The position numbers and the translations under genes were made by a program. From Mycolicibacterium novocastrense (GTDB taxonomy: Bacteria > Actinomycetota > Actinomycetes > Mycobacteriales > Mycobacteriaceae): a stretch of 64,000 nucleotides of DNA. The notes beneath the pieces are model-generated. The model had not been told where the DNA came from, made no database searches, and saw nothing but the letters and a program-made list of their open reading frames with translations. Shown here in pieces: positions 56,343 through 63,410 of this stretch; within the stretch, counting starts at the first letter, position 1; each line of letters starts with the position of its first letter. Location of the stretch: contig NZ_BCTA01000002.1 of the NCBI RefSeq assembly GCF_001570485.1, forward strand, positions 62,001-126,000, in the 5' to 3' direction.

Positions 56343-57179
56343 TTACTTGAGGCAGCTGCCGCCGTCGACCGGCAGCGTCACGCCGGTGATGTAGCGGCTC
56401 TCGTCGGAGGCCAGGAACAGCACCGCGTTGGCGATGTCCTCGGGCTCCACCCAGCCGATCGGCAGCGTGTGCATCATCTGCGCAACGACCTTCATGTCGT
56501 CGGGGCCCGGGTTCTCCAGGTCGGGACGGAACAGCTTCATCGTGCCCTCGTTCATGTACAGCGGCGTGTTGACGTTGGTCGGATGCACGGAGTTGACCCG
56601 GATGTTCTGTGCGCCGAGCTCGACCGCGAACGTCCGCATCAGGCCCACCACACCGTGTTTCGCCGCGACGTAATGGCCCGTGTGCGGGTAGGCCTTCAGG
56701 CCGCCGACCGAACTGGTGAGAATGATCGAACCGCCGCGGCCACCGGCCAGGATGTGCGGGACACCGGCTTTGACGGTCTTCCAGACCCCGCCGAGGTTGA
56801 CGTCGATCATGTCGGTCCAGTCACCTTCGCTGGTCTTGTCCAGCGTCGCGCCGCCGTTGCCGATGCCGGCGTTGGCGACGATGATGTCCAGCCGGCCGAG
56901 CTGTTCGACTCCGGTGTCGACCGCGGCCTTGAGCGCGTCGAAGTCGCGGACGTCGACCTCGGCGGTGTAGATGCGGCGGTTGAGGCCCTTCACCAGATCA
57001 GCGGTTTCCGCAAGGTCTTCGGGCGTCGACAGTGGAATCTGCACGCTGTCGATCTGCTTGCAGATGTCGACGGCGATGATGTCGGCGCCTTCCTGGGCCA
57101 GCCGTACGGCATGTGCGCGGCCCTGGCCGCGGGCGGCGCCGGTGATGAAAGCGACCTTGCCTTCAACGCGTCCGGTCAT
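56343..57179 (-). CDS. Mycofactocin-coupled SDR-family oxidoreductase
   Basis: A 278-residue SDR with the marker loop GAARGQGRAHAVRLAQEGAD and IIAVDICKQ of the mycofactocin-coupled group (the carveol dehydrogenase-like subfamily), NAG, catalytic Ser in LTSSVGG, YVAAK and the C-terminal TGVTLPVDGG. Members hold NAD tightly and pass electrons to the peptide-derived cofactor mycofactocin, often to oxidise terpenoid or other alcohols. It lies 40 nt behind a P450 gene, a hydroxylate-then-oxidise pair. Confidence 0.93.
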   Translation of the reverse strand: MTGRVEGKVAFITGAARGQGRAHAVRLAQEGADIIAVDICKQIDSVQIPLSTPEDLAETADLVKGLNRRIYTAEVDVRDFDALKAAVDTGVEQLGRLDIIVANAGIGNGGATLDKTSEGDWTDMIDVNLGGVWKTVKAGVPHILAGGRGGSIILTSSVGGLKAYPHTGHYVAAKHGVVGLMRTFAVELGAQNIRVNSVHPTNVNTPLYMNEGTMKLFRPDLENPGPDDMKVVAQMMHTLPIGWVEPEDIANAVLFLASDESRYITGVTLPVDGGSCLK

Positions 57180-57219
57180 CGGTTACCTCAATTCGTTGTG
57201 GTTACAGGGGGTCTCGGTG

Positions 57220-58434
57220 CTATTTCGAGTTCACGAAGGTGGGCATGGATTCCCAGCCGCGGACCGCGGTGGTCTGCGACGGGCGCGCGTTGGGCCAGTC
57301 GACCTCCCAGGTCGGGAATCTCTTGAGGATTTCCTCGAGCGCGATCCGGCCCTCCAGTCGGGCGAGCGCGTTACCCATGCAGAAGTGAGTTCCGGCGCCG
57401 AAAGTCATGTGTGAGTGCAACTCTCGGTGGATATCGAAGACGTCGCCGTCCGGCGGGAAGCGGCGATGGTCGCGGTTGGCCGCACCCACCAGCATCAGCA
57501 TGGCCGATCCCTCGGGGACCGTCTGGCCGTAGTACTCCACATCACGGGTCACGTAACGGGCGATCTGCAGCGCGGGCGGTTCCCAGCGCAGGATCTCTTC
57601 GATCGCCTGCGGAATGAGGCTCGGGTCTGCGGCCAACTCGACCCGCTGATCCGGGTAGTCGGCGAGCGTCTTTCCCGCCCAACCGATCAGGCGTGTCGTG
57701 GTTTCGCTGCCCGCGGTGGCGATGACCGTCAGGTACATCAGCAGTTCCTCACGGCGCAGCCTGCGACGGGTGCCGGTCTCGTCCTCGAACTCGGCATTGA
57801 GCAGGTCGGTCATGATGTCGTCGGACGGGTGCTCGGTGCGGTAGTCGATGAACTCGGCGAACACCTCGCCGGTGGCCAACAGATCGACCGAGTCGCTCTG
57901 CAGCGTCGCCTCGCCGTGCTCGGTGACGCGGCGTTGGTCGGCTTCCGGTATGCCCAGCAGCATTCCGATGACGCGCATCGGCATCTGCGCGCCGAGATCG
58001 TGGACGAAGTCGAACGTCTCCGTGCCGGTCAACGGGTCCAGGCAACGGGCGGTGAACTCGCGGATCTGAGGCTCCAGCGCCTGCACTTTGCGCGGGGTGA
58101 ACACCCGGGACAGCAGGTTGCGGTGGATGTTGTGGATCGGCGGGTCTTCGAAAATCAGTGTGCCCGGGGGGATTTCCATGCCCGACTTGATGATCTCGAG
58201 CAACGCACCGCGACCAGAGATGAAGGTCTGGTGGTCGATGACGGCCTTGTTGACGTCCTCGAACCGGCTCAACGCGTAGAAGTCGTGCTTGTCGTTGTAG
58301 TACAGCGGGGCCTCTTCACGCAGACGCGCGAAGACCGCATAGGGGTTCATGTTGAGGTCGACGCTGTACGGGTCGTAGTACAACGCGTCTTGCTTCGCTT
58401 CGTGCACGTCGGGATTTTCAGCGCTGATCGTCAC
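57220..58434 (-). CDS. Cytochrome P450
   Basis: A complete 404-residue P450 from a GTG start: I-helix ATAGSETTTR, K-helix EEILR and haem loop FGAGTHFCMG. The PPIHNIHRNLLSRVFTPRKV segment is the usual C-helix region. First gene of a four-gene operon; three operator palindromes stand in the 227-bp leader. The product is probably an alcohol taken on by the adjacent mycofactocin-type SDR. No ferredoxin lies next to it; those at 13276 and 38134 could serve. Confidence 0.95.
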   Translation of the reverse strand: MTISAENPDVHEAKQDALYYDPYSVDLNMNPYAVFARLREEAPLYYNDKHDFYALSRFEDVNKAVIDHQTFISGRGALLEIIKSGMEIPPGTLIFEDPPIHNIHRNLLSRVFTPRKVQALEPQIREFTARCLDPLTGTETFDFVHDLGAQMPMRVIGMLLGIPEADQRRVTEHGEATLQSDSVDLLATGEVFAEFIDYRTEHPSDDIMTDLLNAEFEDETGTRRRLRREELLMYLTVIATAGSETTTRLIGWAGKTLADYPDQRVELAADPSLIPQAIEEILRWEPPALQIARYVTRDVEYYGQTVPEGSAMLMLVGAANRDHRRFPPDGDVFDIHRELHSHMTFGAGTHFCMGNALARLEGRIALEEILKRFPTWEVDWPNARPSQTTAVRGWESMPTFVNSK

Positions 58435-58560
58435 CGGATCGCCTCTCGCCGGTCAGGTCGCATAAGACAGTGGGCTGGCATTTGTCTCACAACTCTGGCA
58501 TTCGCTCCGGAGGAGTGTCAATACGGGATTCAAAACGGAATATTTAAGCTCTTCGTTGGG

Positions 58561-58575
58561 AAGAATCCGATTCTC
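58561..58575. promoter_or_regulatory. Operator palindrome AAGAATCCGATTCTC
   Basis: First of three sites in the leader of the P450 operon (58435-58661). One mismatch in the left arm against GAGAAT-N3-ATTCTC. The rest of the leader also shows TGGCATT twice (near 58471 and 58497), recalling the TTGGCATTCTC sites at 9214. Confidence 0.7.
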
Positions 58576-58617
58576 CACAGAGCGTGTCGGGCGCCCGTGG
58601 GTACAGCGCTGGGAGCC

Positions 58618-58632
58618 GAGAACGCGATTCTC
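58618..58632. promoter_or_regulatory. Operator palindrome GAGAACGCGATTCTC
   Basis: Second site in the P450 leader, 57 bp from the first and 26 bp from the third. The left arm differs by one base (C for T). Confidence 0.7.
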
Positions 58633-58643
58633 GCGCCGGACGT

Positions 58644-58658
58644 GAGAACGAAGTTCTC
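58644..58658. promoter_or_regulatory. Operator palindrome GAGAACGAAGTTCTC
   Basis: Third site, ending 4 bp from the stop codon of the TetR gene. The arms are perfectly complementary (GAGAAC/GTTCTC). Three sites in a row suggest cooperative binding and make this the most strongly controlled promoter of the set. Confidence 0.7.
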
Positions 58659-58661
58659 CGC

Positions 58662-59378
58662 CTATTGGGCGGCAAAACCGTGCGAGACGAAGTCCCAGAC
58701 CTCGTCGGCGGTGATCGGGTGGGTTGTGCCGTCCTCGGCACCGTTGGACTGCGCCACGAACATGACGGTCTGCATCGTCATGGCCGCCATCCGCTTCGGG
58801 TTGATGCCCTCCCGCAACTGGCCCGCCTCGCCGGCCTCTTCCATCAGCTCCGTCAGCAGCGCGAGCAGTGGTGCGTGCGCGACCTTGACCTCGGCGGGGT
58901 GCGAGAGCAGCAGTCGAGGCGCGAAGTCGGTGAACAGCGGGCGCTTGGCGGTCGGGTCCGGACGCGAGGATTCGAAGAGCAGCTGCACGGCGACCTTGAG
59001 TCGCTCGATCGGCTCGTCCTCGGTGGTGGTGGCGGCGCGGATCTGGTCGGCCGACCGGCTCAGTGCATCCTCGAAAAGCGCCAGCAGCAGCTCATGCTTA
59101 CCGTCGAACTGCAGGTAGAAGCTGCGTAGCGACTGCCGCGAGCGGTCGACGACCTCTTGGACGGTGAAGTCGGTGCTGCCTTTTTCGATGATGATCGCCT
59201 GAGCGGCGTCCAGGAAGCGCTGCACGCGTTGCGCGGCCCGGAGCTTCGCCGTTTTGATCGACCGTTCGACCGCACGCTGCTTCCAGGCGGGCTCTTCGCT
59301 GGGGCTTGTCACCGGTGGCTCAGACGCCGGCCGGGTGGGGAGAACATGAACTGACTGTACCGGAGAACGTCTCGCCAT
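58662..59378 (-). CDS. TetR-family regulator, candidate master repressor of the island
   Basis: A 238-residue TetR protein with a basic, proline-rich N-terminal extension (about 55 residues) before the DNA-binding domain: RVQRFLDAAQAIIIEKGSTDFTVQEV, then RSRQSLRSFYLQFDGKHELLLALFE. The ATG at 59378 has an AGGAC site; a TTG lies at 59405. The only GAGAAT palindrome in front of it (59435) sits between it and the divergent dehydrogenase, and three more follow its stop. Position next to four of the operator copies makes it the best candidate for the protein that binds all of them; the ligand is probably a CoA ester or early pathway intermediate. Confidence 0.9.
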   Translation of the reverse strand: MARRSPVQSVHVLPTRPASEPPVTSPSEEPAWKQRAVERSIKTAKLRAAQRVQRFLDAAQAIIIEKGSTDFTVQEVVDRSRQSLRSFYLQFDGKHELLLALFEDALSRSADQIRAATTTEDEPIERLKVAVQLLFESSRPDPTAKRPLFTDFAPRLLLSHPAEVKVAHAPLLALLTELMEEAGEAGQLREGINPKRMAAMTMQTVMFVAQSNGAEDGTTHPITADEVWDFVSHGFAAQ

Positions 59379-59434
59379 TGCGGTCCTCGACCCCCTCGCG
59401 GCCAACGTGTCAGAGATTGTAACTTTCTCACGAT

Positions 59435-59449
59435 GAGAATAGTATTCTC
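59435..59449. promoter_or_regulatory. Operator palindrome GAGAATAGTATTCTC
   Basis: Perfect 6-3-6 repeat, extendable to 19 bp (AT before and AT after). It lies in the divergent spacer between the TetR gene (start 59378) and the acyl-CoA dehydrogenase gene (start 59501), suggesting autoregulation plus control of the dehydrogenase-crotonase pair. Confidence 0.8.
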
Positions 59450-59500
59450 ATTTTGGAGATAACAATAGTCCTACCAAAGATTTGATCCGGCGGGAGTCCC

Positions 59501-60676
59501 GTGCAGCTCACTTTCGATGCTGATGTCGAGGCGTTCCGCGCCGAATTCAACGCCTTCCTCGACGAACATCTTCCCTCCGATGACGTGGCGCTCGAGCGCT
59601 CGCGGTCCAGCAGCGACGTGCCGGGCTGGGCTCGAGACTGGCAGCGGCTGATGTTCGACCACGGCTGGCTGCTGCCCGGCTATCCGCCGGAATTCGGCGG
59701 GCGCAACGCGACGATCCTGCAGCAGTACGTCCATCAGCAGGAACTGGCACGTCGGCGCGTGTATTTGACCTACAACCCGCAGGGCGTGGGCATCATCTCT
59801 GCGTCGTTGATCTCGTTCGGCACGCCCGAACAACAGCGCCGTTGGGCGATCCCGATCCTGCGCGCCGAGATCACCGCGTCGCTCGGGATGAGCGAGCCGG
59901 GCGCCGGCTCGGATCTCGCGTCGCTGCGGACCGCCGCGGTGCAGGACGGGGACCACTTCGTCGTCAATGGGCAGAAGGTGTGGACCTCGGGGGCGCACGA
60001 CGCCGACGTCCTGCTGACTTTCGTTCGTACCGATCCGAAGGCGCCCAAGCACAAGGGCATCAGCGTGCTGATGATCCCGACGGACCTGCCGGGCGTGGTG
60101 CGGCGCCCGTTCGCGTCGCTGTGTGACGCCGATGACCTCGATTTCAACGAGGTCTTCTTCAACGACGTGCGGGTGCCCGCGGAGAATTTGATCGGACCGC
60201 TGAACGAGGGTTGGCGGGTCGCCAACGGTTCGCTCGGGCATGAGCGAAACATGTTGTGGCTCAGCTATGCGGACCGCCTGCAGGAGCTGGTCGAGGATTT
60301 CCGTCCCACCTCCGCACTCGATCGCGACCGGTACGCCGGGCTGGTGATGGACAACCAGGCGCTGCGCCTGCTCGGTTCGGTGGCACTCGCGCGTGCCGCC
60401 CGCGGCGATGAGGATGTGCCCGCTCTGTCGGTGCTCAAACTCCTCGGCTCGGAGGCGTCGCAGTCGGCGGCCGAGTACGCGGTGGACGCGGCGGGGGTCG
60501 ACGCGTTGGCCCATCCGACGTTCTCGGGGCCCTACAGCGCACAGCATCTCGAGCTGTACCGGTGCGGCTGGTTCGAGCGGTACGTTCGCACATTCGGCGG
60601 CACGATTGCCGGCGGCACCTCAGAGATCCAACGCAACATCATCGCCCAGCGACTGCTGGGACTGCCGCGAAACTAG
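59501..60676 (+). CDS. Acyl-CoA dehydrogenase (FadE-like)
   Basis: A full-length 391-residue acyl-CoA dehydrogenase: MSEPGAGSDLASL, VVNGQKVWTSGAHDADV, FGGTIAGGTSEIQRNIIAQRLLG. It starts at a GTG after GGCGGGAG. All three domains are present, unlike the short subunits at 15086 and 62607, so it can form a homotetramer. It is followed 12 nt later by a crotonase. Expressed from the operator-bearing promoter at 59435. Confidence 0.94.
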   Translation: MQLTFDADVEAFRAEFNAFLDEHLPSDDVALERSRSSSDVPGWARDWQRLMFDHGWLLPGYPPEFGGRNATILQQYVHQQELARRRVYLTYNPQGVGIISASLISFGTPEQQRRWAIPILRAEITASLGMSEPGAGSDLASLRTAAVQDGDHFVVNGQKVWTSGAHDADVLLTFVRTDPKAPKHKGISVLMIPTDLPGVVRRPFASLCDADDLDFNEVFFNDVRVPAENLIGPLNEGWRVANGSLGHERNMLWLSYADRLQELVEDFRPTSALDRDRYAGLVMDNQALRLLGSVALARAARGDEDVPALSVLKLLGSEASQSAAEYAVDAAGVDALAHPTFSGPYSAQHLELYRCGWFERYVRTFGGTIAGGTSEIQRNIIAQRLLGLPRN

Positions 60677-60688
60677 AAGGGCTGCACC

Positions 60689-61471
60689 ATGTACATCGAA
60701 TACGAGGTCGCCGACCGCATCGCGACCATCACGTTGAACCGGCCCGAGGCCGCCAACGCCCAGAACCCGGAACTGCTCGACGAACTCGACGGGGCGTGGA
60801 CCCGCGCGGCAGAGGATCCCGAGGTGTCGGTGATCGTGTTGCGCGCCAACGGGAAGCACTTCTCGGCCGGGCACGACCTGCGCGGCGGGGGACCGGTACC
60901 GGACAAGATCACGCTGGAATTCATCATCCAGCATGAAGCGAAGCGCTATCTGGAGTACACGCTGCGCTGGCGCAATGTGCCCAAGCCCTCGATCGCCGCG
61001 GTGCAGGGGCGCTGCATCTCCGGTGGGCTGCTGTTGTGCTGGCCGTGCGATCTGATCATCGCGGCCGACGACGCCCAGTTCTCCGACCCGGTGGTGCTGA
61101 TGGGCATCGGCGGTGTCGAATACCACGGCCACACATGGGAACTCGGGCCGCGCAAGGCCAAGGAGATCCTGTTCACCGGCCGCGCGATGACGGCCGAGGA
61201 GGTCGCTGCCACCGGCATGGTGAACAAAGTGGTGCCGCGCGATCAGCTCGACTCGGAAACCAGGGCGATGGCCGAACAGATCGCGAAGATGTCACCGTTT
61301 GCGCTGCGCCAGGCCAAACGTGCGGTGAACCAGACGCTCGACGTGCAGGGGTTCTACGCCGCCATCCAGTCGGTGTTCGACATCCACCAGACCGGCCACG
61401 GCAACGCGCTCAGCGTCGGCGGATGGCCGGTGCTGGTGAACCTCGACGAGATGAAGGCCAGCATCCAGTAA
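60689..61471 (+). CDS. Enoyl-CoA hydratase/isomerase (crotonase) family protein
   Basis: A 260-residue crotonase with FSAGHDLR (first oxyanion strand) and QGRCISGGLLLCWPCDLIIA (second). The catalytic region MGIGGVEYHGH lacks the typical Glu pair of hydratases, suggesting another acyl-CoA reaction. The last residues (GHGNALSVGGWPVLVNLDEMK) are typical of a mycobacterial subgroup. It forms an operon with the dehydrogenase upstream; the 3' end abuts the left repeat of the DUF559 cassette. Confidence 0.9.
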   Translation: MYIEYEVADRIATITLNRPEAANAQNPELLDELDGAWTRAAEDPEVSVIVLRANGKHFSAGHDLRGGGPVPDKITLEFIIQHEAKRYLEYTLRWRNVPKPSIAAVQGRCISGGLLLCWPCDLIIAADDAQFSDPVVLMGIGGVEYHGHTWELGPRKAKEILFTGRAMTAEEVAATGMVNKVVPRDQLDSETRAMAEQIAKMSPFALRQAKRAVNQTLDVQGFYAAIQSVFDIHQTGHGNALSVGGWPVLVNLDEMKASIQ

Positions 61472-61478
61472 TTCCTTG

Positions 61479-61538
61479 TTGGCGCGAGCGTGCGTGTCTG
61501 CGCGCGACACACAGCCAGATTTCGACACTTTGCGCGCG
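61479..61538. repeat. Left 60-bp inverted repeat of the DUF559 cassette
   Basis: Begins TTGGCGCGAGCGTGCGTGTC and ends TTTGCGCGCG, one base before the DUF559 stop codon. By hand alignment it matches the complement of 62522-62581 in 50 of 60 positions with no gap. It starts 8 bp after the crotonase stop codon. Confidence 0.85.
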
Positions 61539-61539
61539 C

Positions 61540-62427
61540 TCACGCGGCGCGAGCGTGACGGAGCTGTCGGTCGATCCTGCCTACGAAGTCCGCCGCCCGG
61601 TGCCGCACGTCGTCTGAGACGATCGCGATGACGGTCCAGCCGACGTCCTGCAGGGCGAGTTGGCGTCGGCGGTCATTGCGCAGCACGTCGGGATCGGTGT
61701 GCCAATCGATGCCGTCGTACTCGACCGCGACATGACAATCCGGCCATGCGAAGTCGAGACGTCGCAGTTGTCCGTTGCCGTCGACGACCTCGTACTGCAG
61801 TTCGGGCATCGGCAATCCACCGTCGATCATTGCCAGCCGCGCTTCACTTTCCATCGGGGATTCGGCGCGTCCGTCGGCGAGAGGAAGTAGGTCGCGCACC
61901 GCGACAATGCCGCGCCGGCCGGCCTGTCGAATTGCCGCGCGCCACAACTCAGCCCGGGTGCATGTGCCGGAGCGGAGCGCGGCATCGAGCGTTGCGAGTG
62001 CGCGGGGCCGTCGCAAAGCGCGGGCCACTTCGATCGCGGTCCATGCCGGTGACGTCGCGATCCGGTCGGCGGTGTGGACCAGCGGTGCGCCTTTCCGGCG
62101 GTGCACGACAAGACCGTCGGCCGGGCGCAGCTGGTGGCCGGGGGGATTGAGAACGTGAAGTGCGGGAGGCCCTTCGGTGTCAAAGCCGAACAGGGCCGCG
62201 GCGGTCGACAGGCACACCGGTACCGTCGTGCCACACGACAGGTCCAGTCCGCGCAGCCGTAGCTCGTCCGTTGGCTCTCCGAGACAGTAGATCCCGTGCC
62301 AGATTCGCTCGAGATACTTGGCTTTCAGCACTGATTCGAATGTGTATCTCGGAATGATCGCCAGGATCTGGGCGCTGGTCGCCACGCCACCTTGCTCGTC
62401 GAACAACTGCCTCAGGGCGGTATCCAT
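61540..62427 (-). CDS. AbiEi-like N-domain plus DUF559 (Vsr-like endonuclease) protein
   Basis: A 295-residue protein with two parts. Residues 1-50 form an AbiEi-type winged-helix-like start (GGVATSAQILA, then LERIWHGIYCLG). Residues 185-285 form a DUF559/very-short-patch-repair-like nuclease domain: MESEARLAM (Glu194), RRLDFAWPD (Asp225), VAVEYDGIDWH (Glu236, Asp238, His243) and RNDRRRQLALQDVGW. The acidic residues fit a PD-(D/E)xK-type metal site. No restriction or methylase partner lies nearby. The gene is alone between two long inverted repeats and is out of place in the catabolic cluster, pointing to a mobile or repeat-linked origin. Confidence 0.88.
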   Translation of the reverse strand: MDTALRQLFDEQGGVATSAQILAIIPRYTFESVLKAKYLERIWHGIYCLGEPTDELRLRGLDLSCGTTVPVCLSTAAALFGFDTEGPPALHVLNPPGHQLRPADGLVVHRRKGAPLVHTADRIATSPAWTAIEVARALRRPRALATLDAALRSGTCTRAELWRAAIRQAGRRGIVAVRDLLPLADGRAESPMESEARLAMIDGGLPMPELQYEVVDGNGQLRRLDFAWPDCHVAVEYDGIDWHTDPDVLRNDRRRQLALQDVGWTVIAIVSDDVRHRAADFVGRIDRQLRHARAA

Positions 62428-62521
62428 GGCGGCAATCCTCGCGCCGACGCGTCAACAGCTCGGACGCAAAGAACACCGTCTGTGGATGAAACCGCCTTTG
62501 TGCACAGTCGGTGGCGCCGAA

Positions 62522-62581
62522 CGCGCGCAAAGTGTTGATATTCCGCGGCGTGTCGTGTGCAAACACGCACGCTCGCGCCAA
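62522..62581. repeat. Right 60-bp inverted repeat of the DUF559 cassette
   Basis: Complementary copy of the left repeat, about 95 bp upstream of the DUF559 start. The core is also found at 17939-17998. Each copy has an inner hairpin built on GCGTGTTTGCACACGACACGC-like sequence. The stretch 62428-62521 is the leader of the DUF559 gene; no operator is seen in it. Confidence 0.85.
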
Positions 62582-62606
62582 AAGGAGGGGGAGCTCGCGG
62601 AATGAA

Positions 62607-63407
62607 CTAGAGGTGGGCGAGGCGGGGGACCGAGCCTCTTGCCCGCAGGCCGGCTCCGGCTCTCTTGGTGAGTTCGCGTGAGCTGCCGAGCAATCCGTCC
62701 AGCACCAGGGCCCGTTTGATGTGCCGGTGCAGATCATGTTCGGCGGTGAAGCCGATGCCGCCGAGCACCTGCTGGCAGTGCTTGGCCGCCGTCATCGCCG
62801 CCTTGCCCGCGGCCGCCTTGGCCAGCATCGCCGTGAGGTCCGCGCTTTCCGTACCGGGCAGACCCAGCGTCGCCTCGGCGCCTTCGATCGCTACGAGCGT
62901 CTCGGCCAACCGGTGCCGGATGGCCTGGAACGACGCGATCGGCTTACCGAACTGGACGCGGTCCAACGCGTGCTGACGGGCCAGTGCGAGCATTCCGCGT
63001 GCGGATCCGACCAGCCACCAGCCCACCGCGCGACGCGCCTCGCCCATTCGCATCAACTCGCCGTCGGGCACCCGGCGCAACGGCAGGTCACCCAGCGTCG
63101 GCTCGGTGTTGGCCGTGCGCTCCCAGACCACCCAGCTGCCGCCGGTGTAGGGCATCGGCGGTGTACCACCGGGCAGGCCGCCGATGGTCTCCAACAGCAC
63201 ATCGTTGAGAACCGAAGCGTGCGAACCGGTTTCGCCTAGCAGGCGGAACACCAGCGGAATCGCCTGGTCGGGCGCGTCCGCCAGCATCTCGGCCCAGCCC
63301 AGCTCCGCCAGCGCCGCGTCCAGCTCGGCTCCCGAGGCGGACAGCATCGTCTTGCGCAGGGTGTCTTCGAGCATCGCCAGTGATTCGGCGTCCAAACCGG
63401 ATTCCAC
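62607..63407 (-). CDS. Acyl-CoA dehydrogenase, short subunit (FadE-like)
   Basis: A 266-residue, N-terminally reduced acyl-CoA dehydrogenase from a GTG start. The C-terminal domain shows RVQFGKPIASFQAIRHRLAE and QVLGGIGFTAEHDLHRHIKR, the FAD contact and active-site helix. The middle part keeps the TGGSWVVWERT strand. The upstream full-size gene (63411-64000, only 3 nt away) is its probable partner in a heterotetramer, mirroring the pair at 15086/15885. Confidence 0.88.
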   Translation of the reverse strand: MESGLDAESLAMLEDTLRKTMLSASGAELDAALAELGWAEMLADAPDQAIPLVFRLLGETGSHASVLNDVLLETIGGLPGGTPPMPYTGGSWVVWERTANTEPTLGDLPLRRVPDGELMRMGEARRAVGWWLVGSARGMLALARQHALDRVQFGKPIASFQAIRHRLAETLVAIEGAEATLGLPGTESADLTAMLAKAAAGKAAMTAAKHCQQVLGGIGFTAEHDLHRHIKRALVLDGLLGSSRELTKRAGAGLRARGSVPRLAHL

Positions 63408-63410
63408 TCC

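Noticed and set aside
58561..59449. Palindromes as KstR or KstR2 sites of cholesterol catabolism
   Set aside because: KstR sites as I know them have an even-spaced AAC-NN-GTT core and KstR2 sites a CAAG/CTTG core. The sites here are 6-3-6 with GAGAAT/ATTCTC arms, and the local TetR protein is a better candidate.
61540..62427. Classic restriction-modification or AbiE toxin-antitoxin system
   Set aside because: No methylase, specificity subunit or AbiEii-type toxin gene is adjacent; the gene stands alone between inverted repeats.
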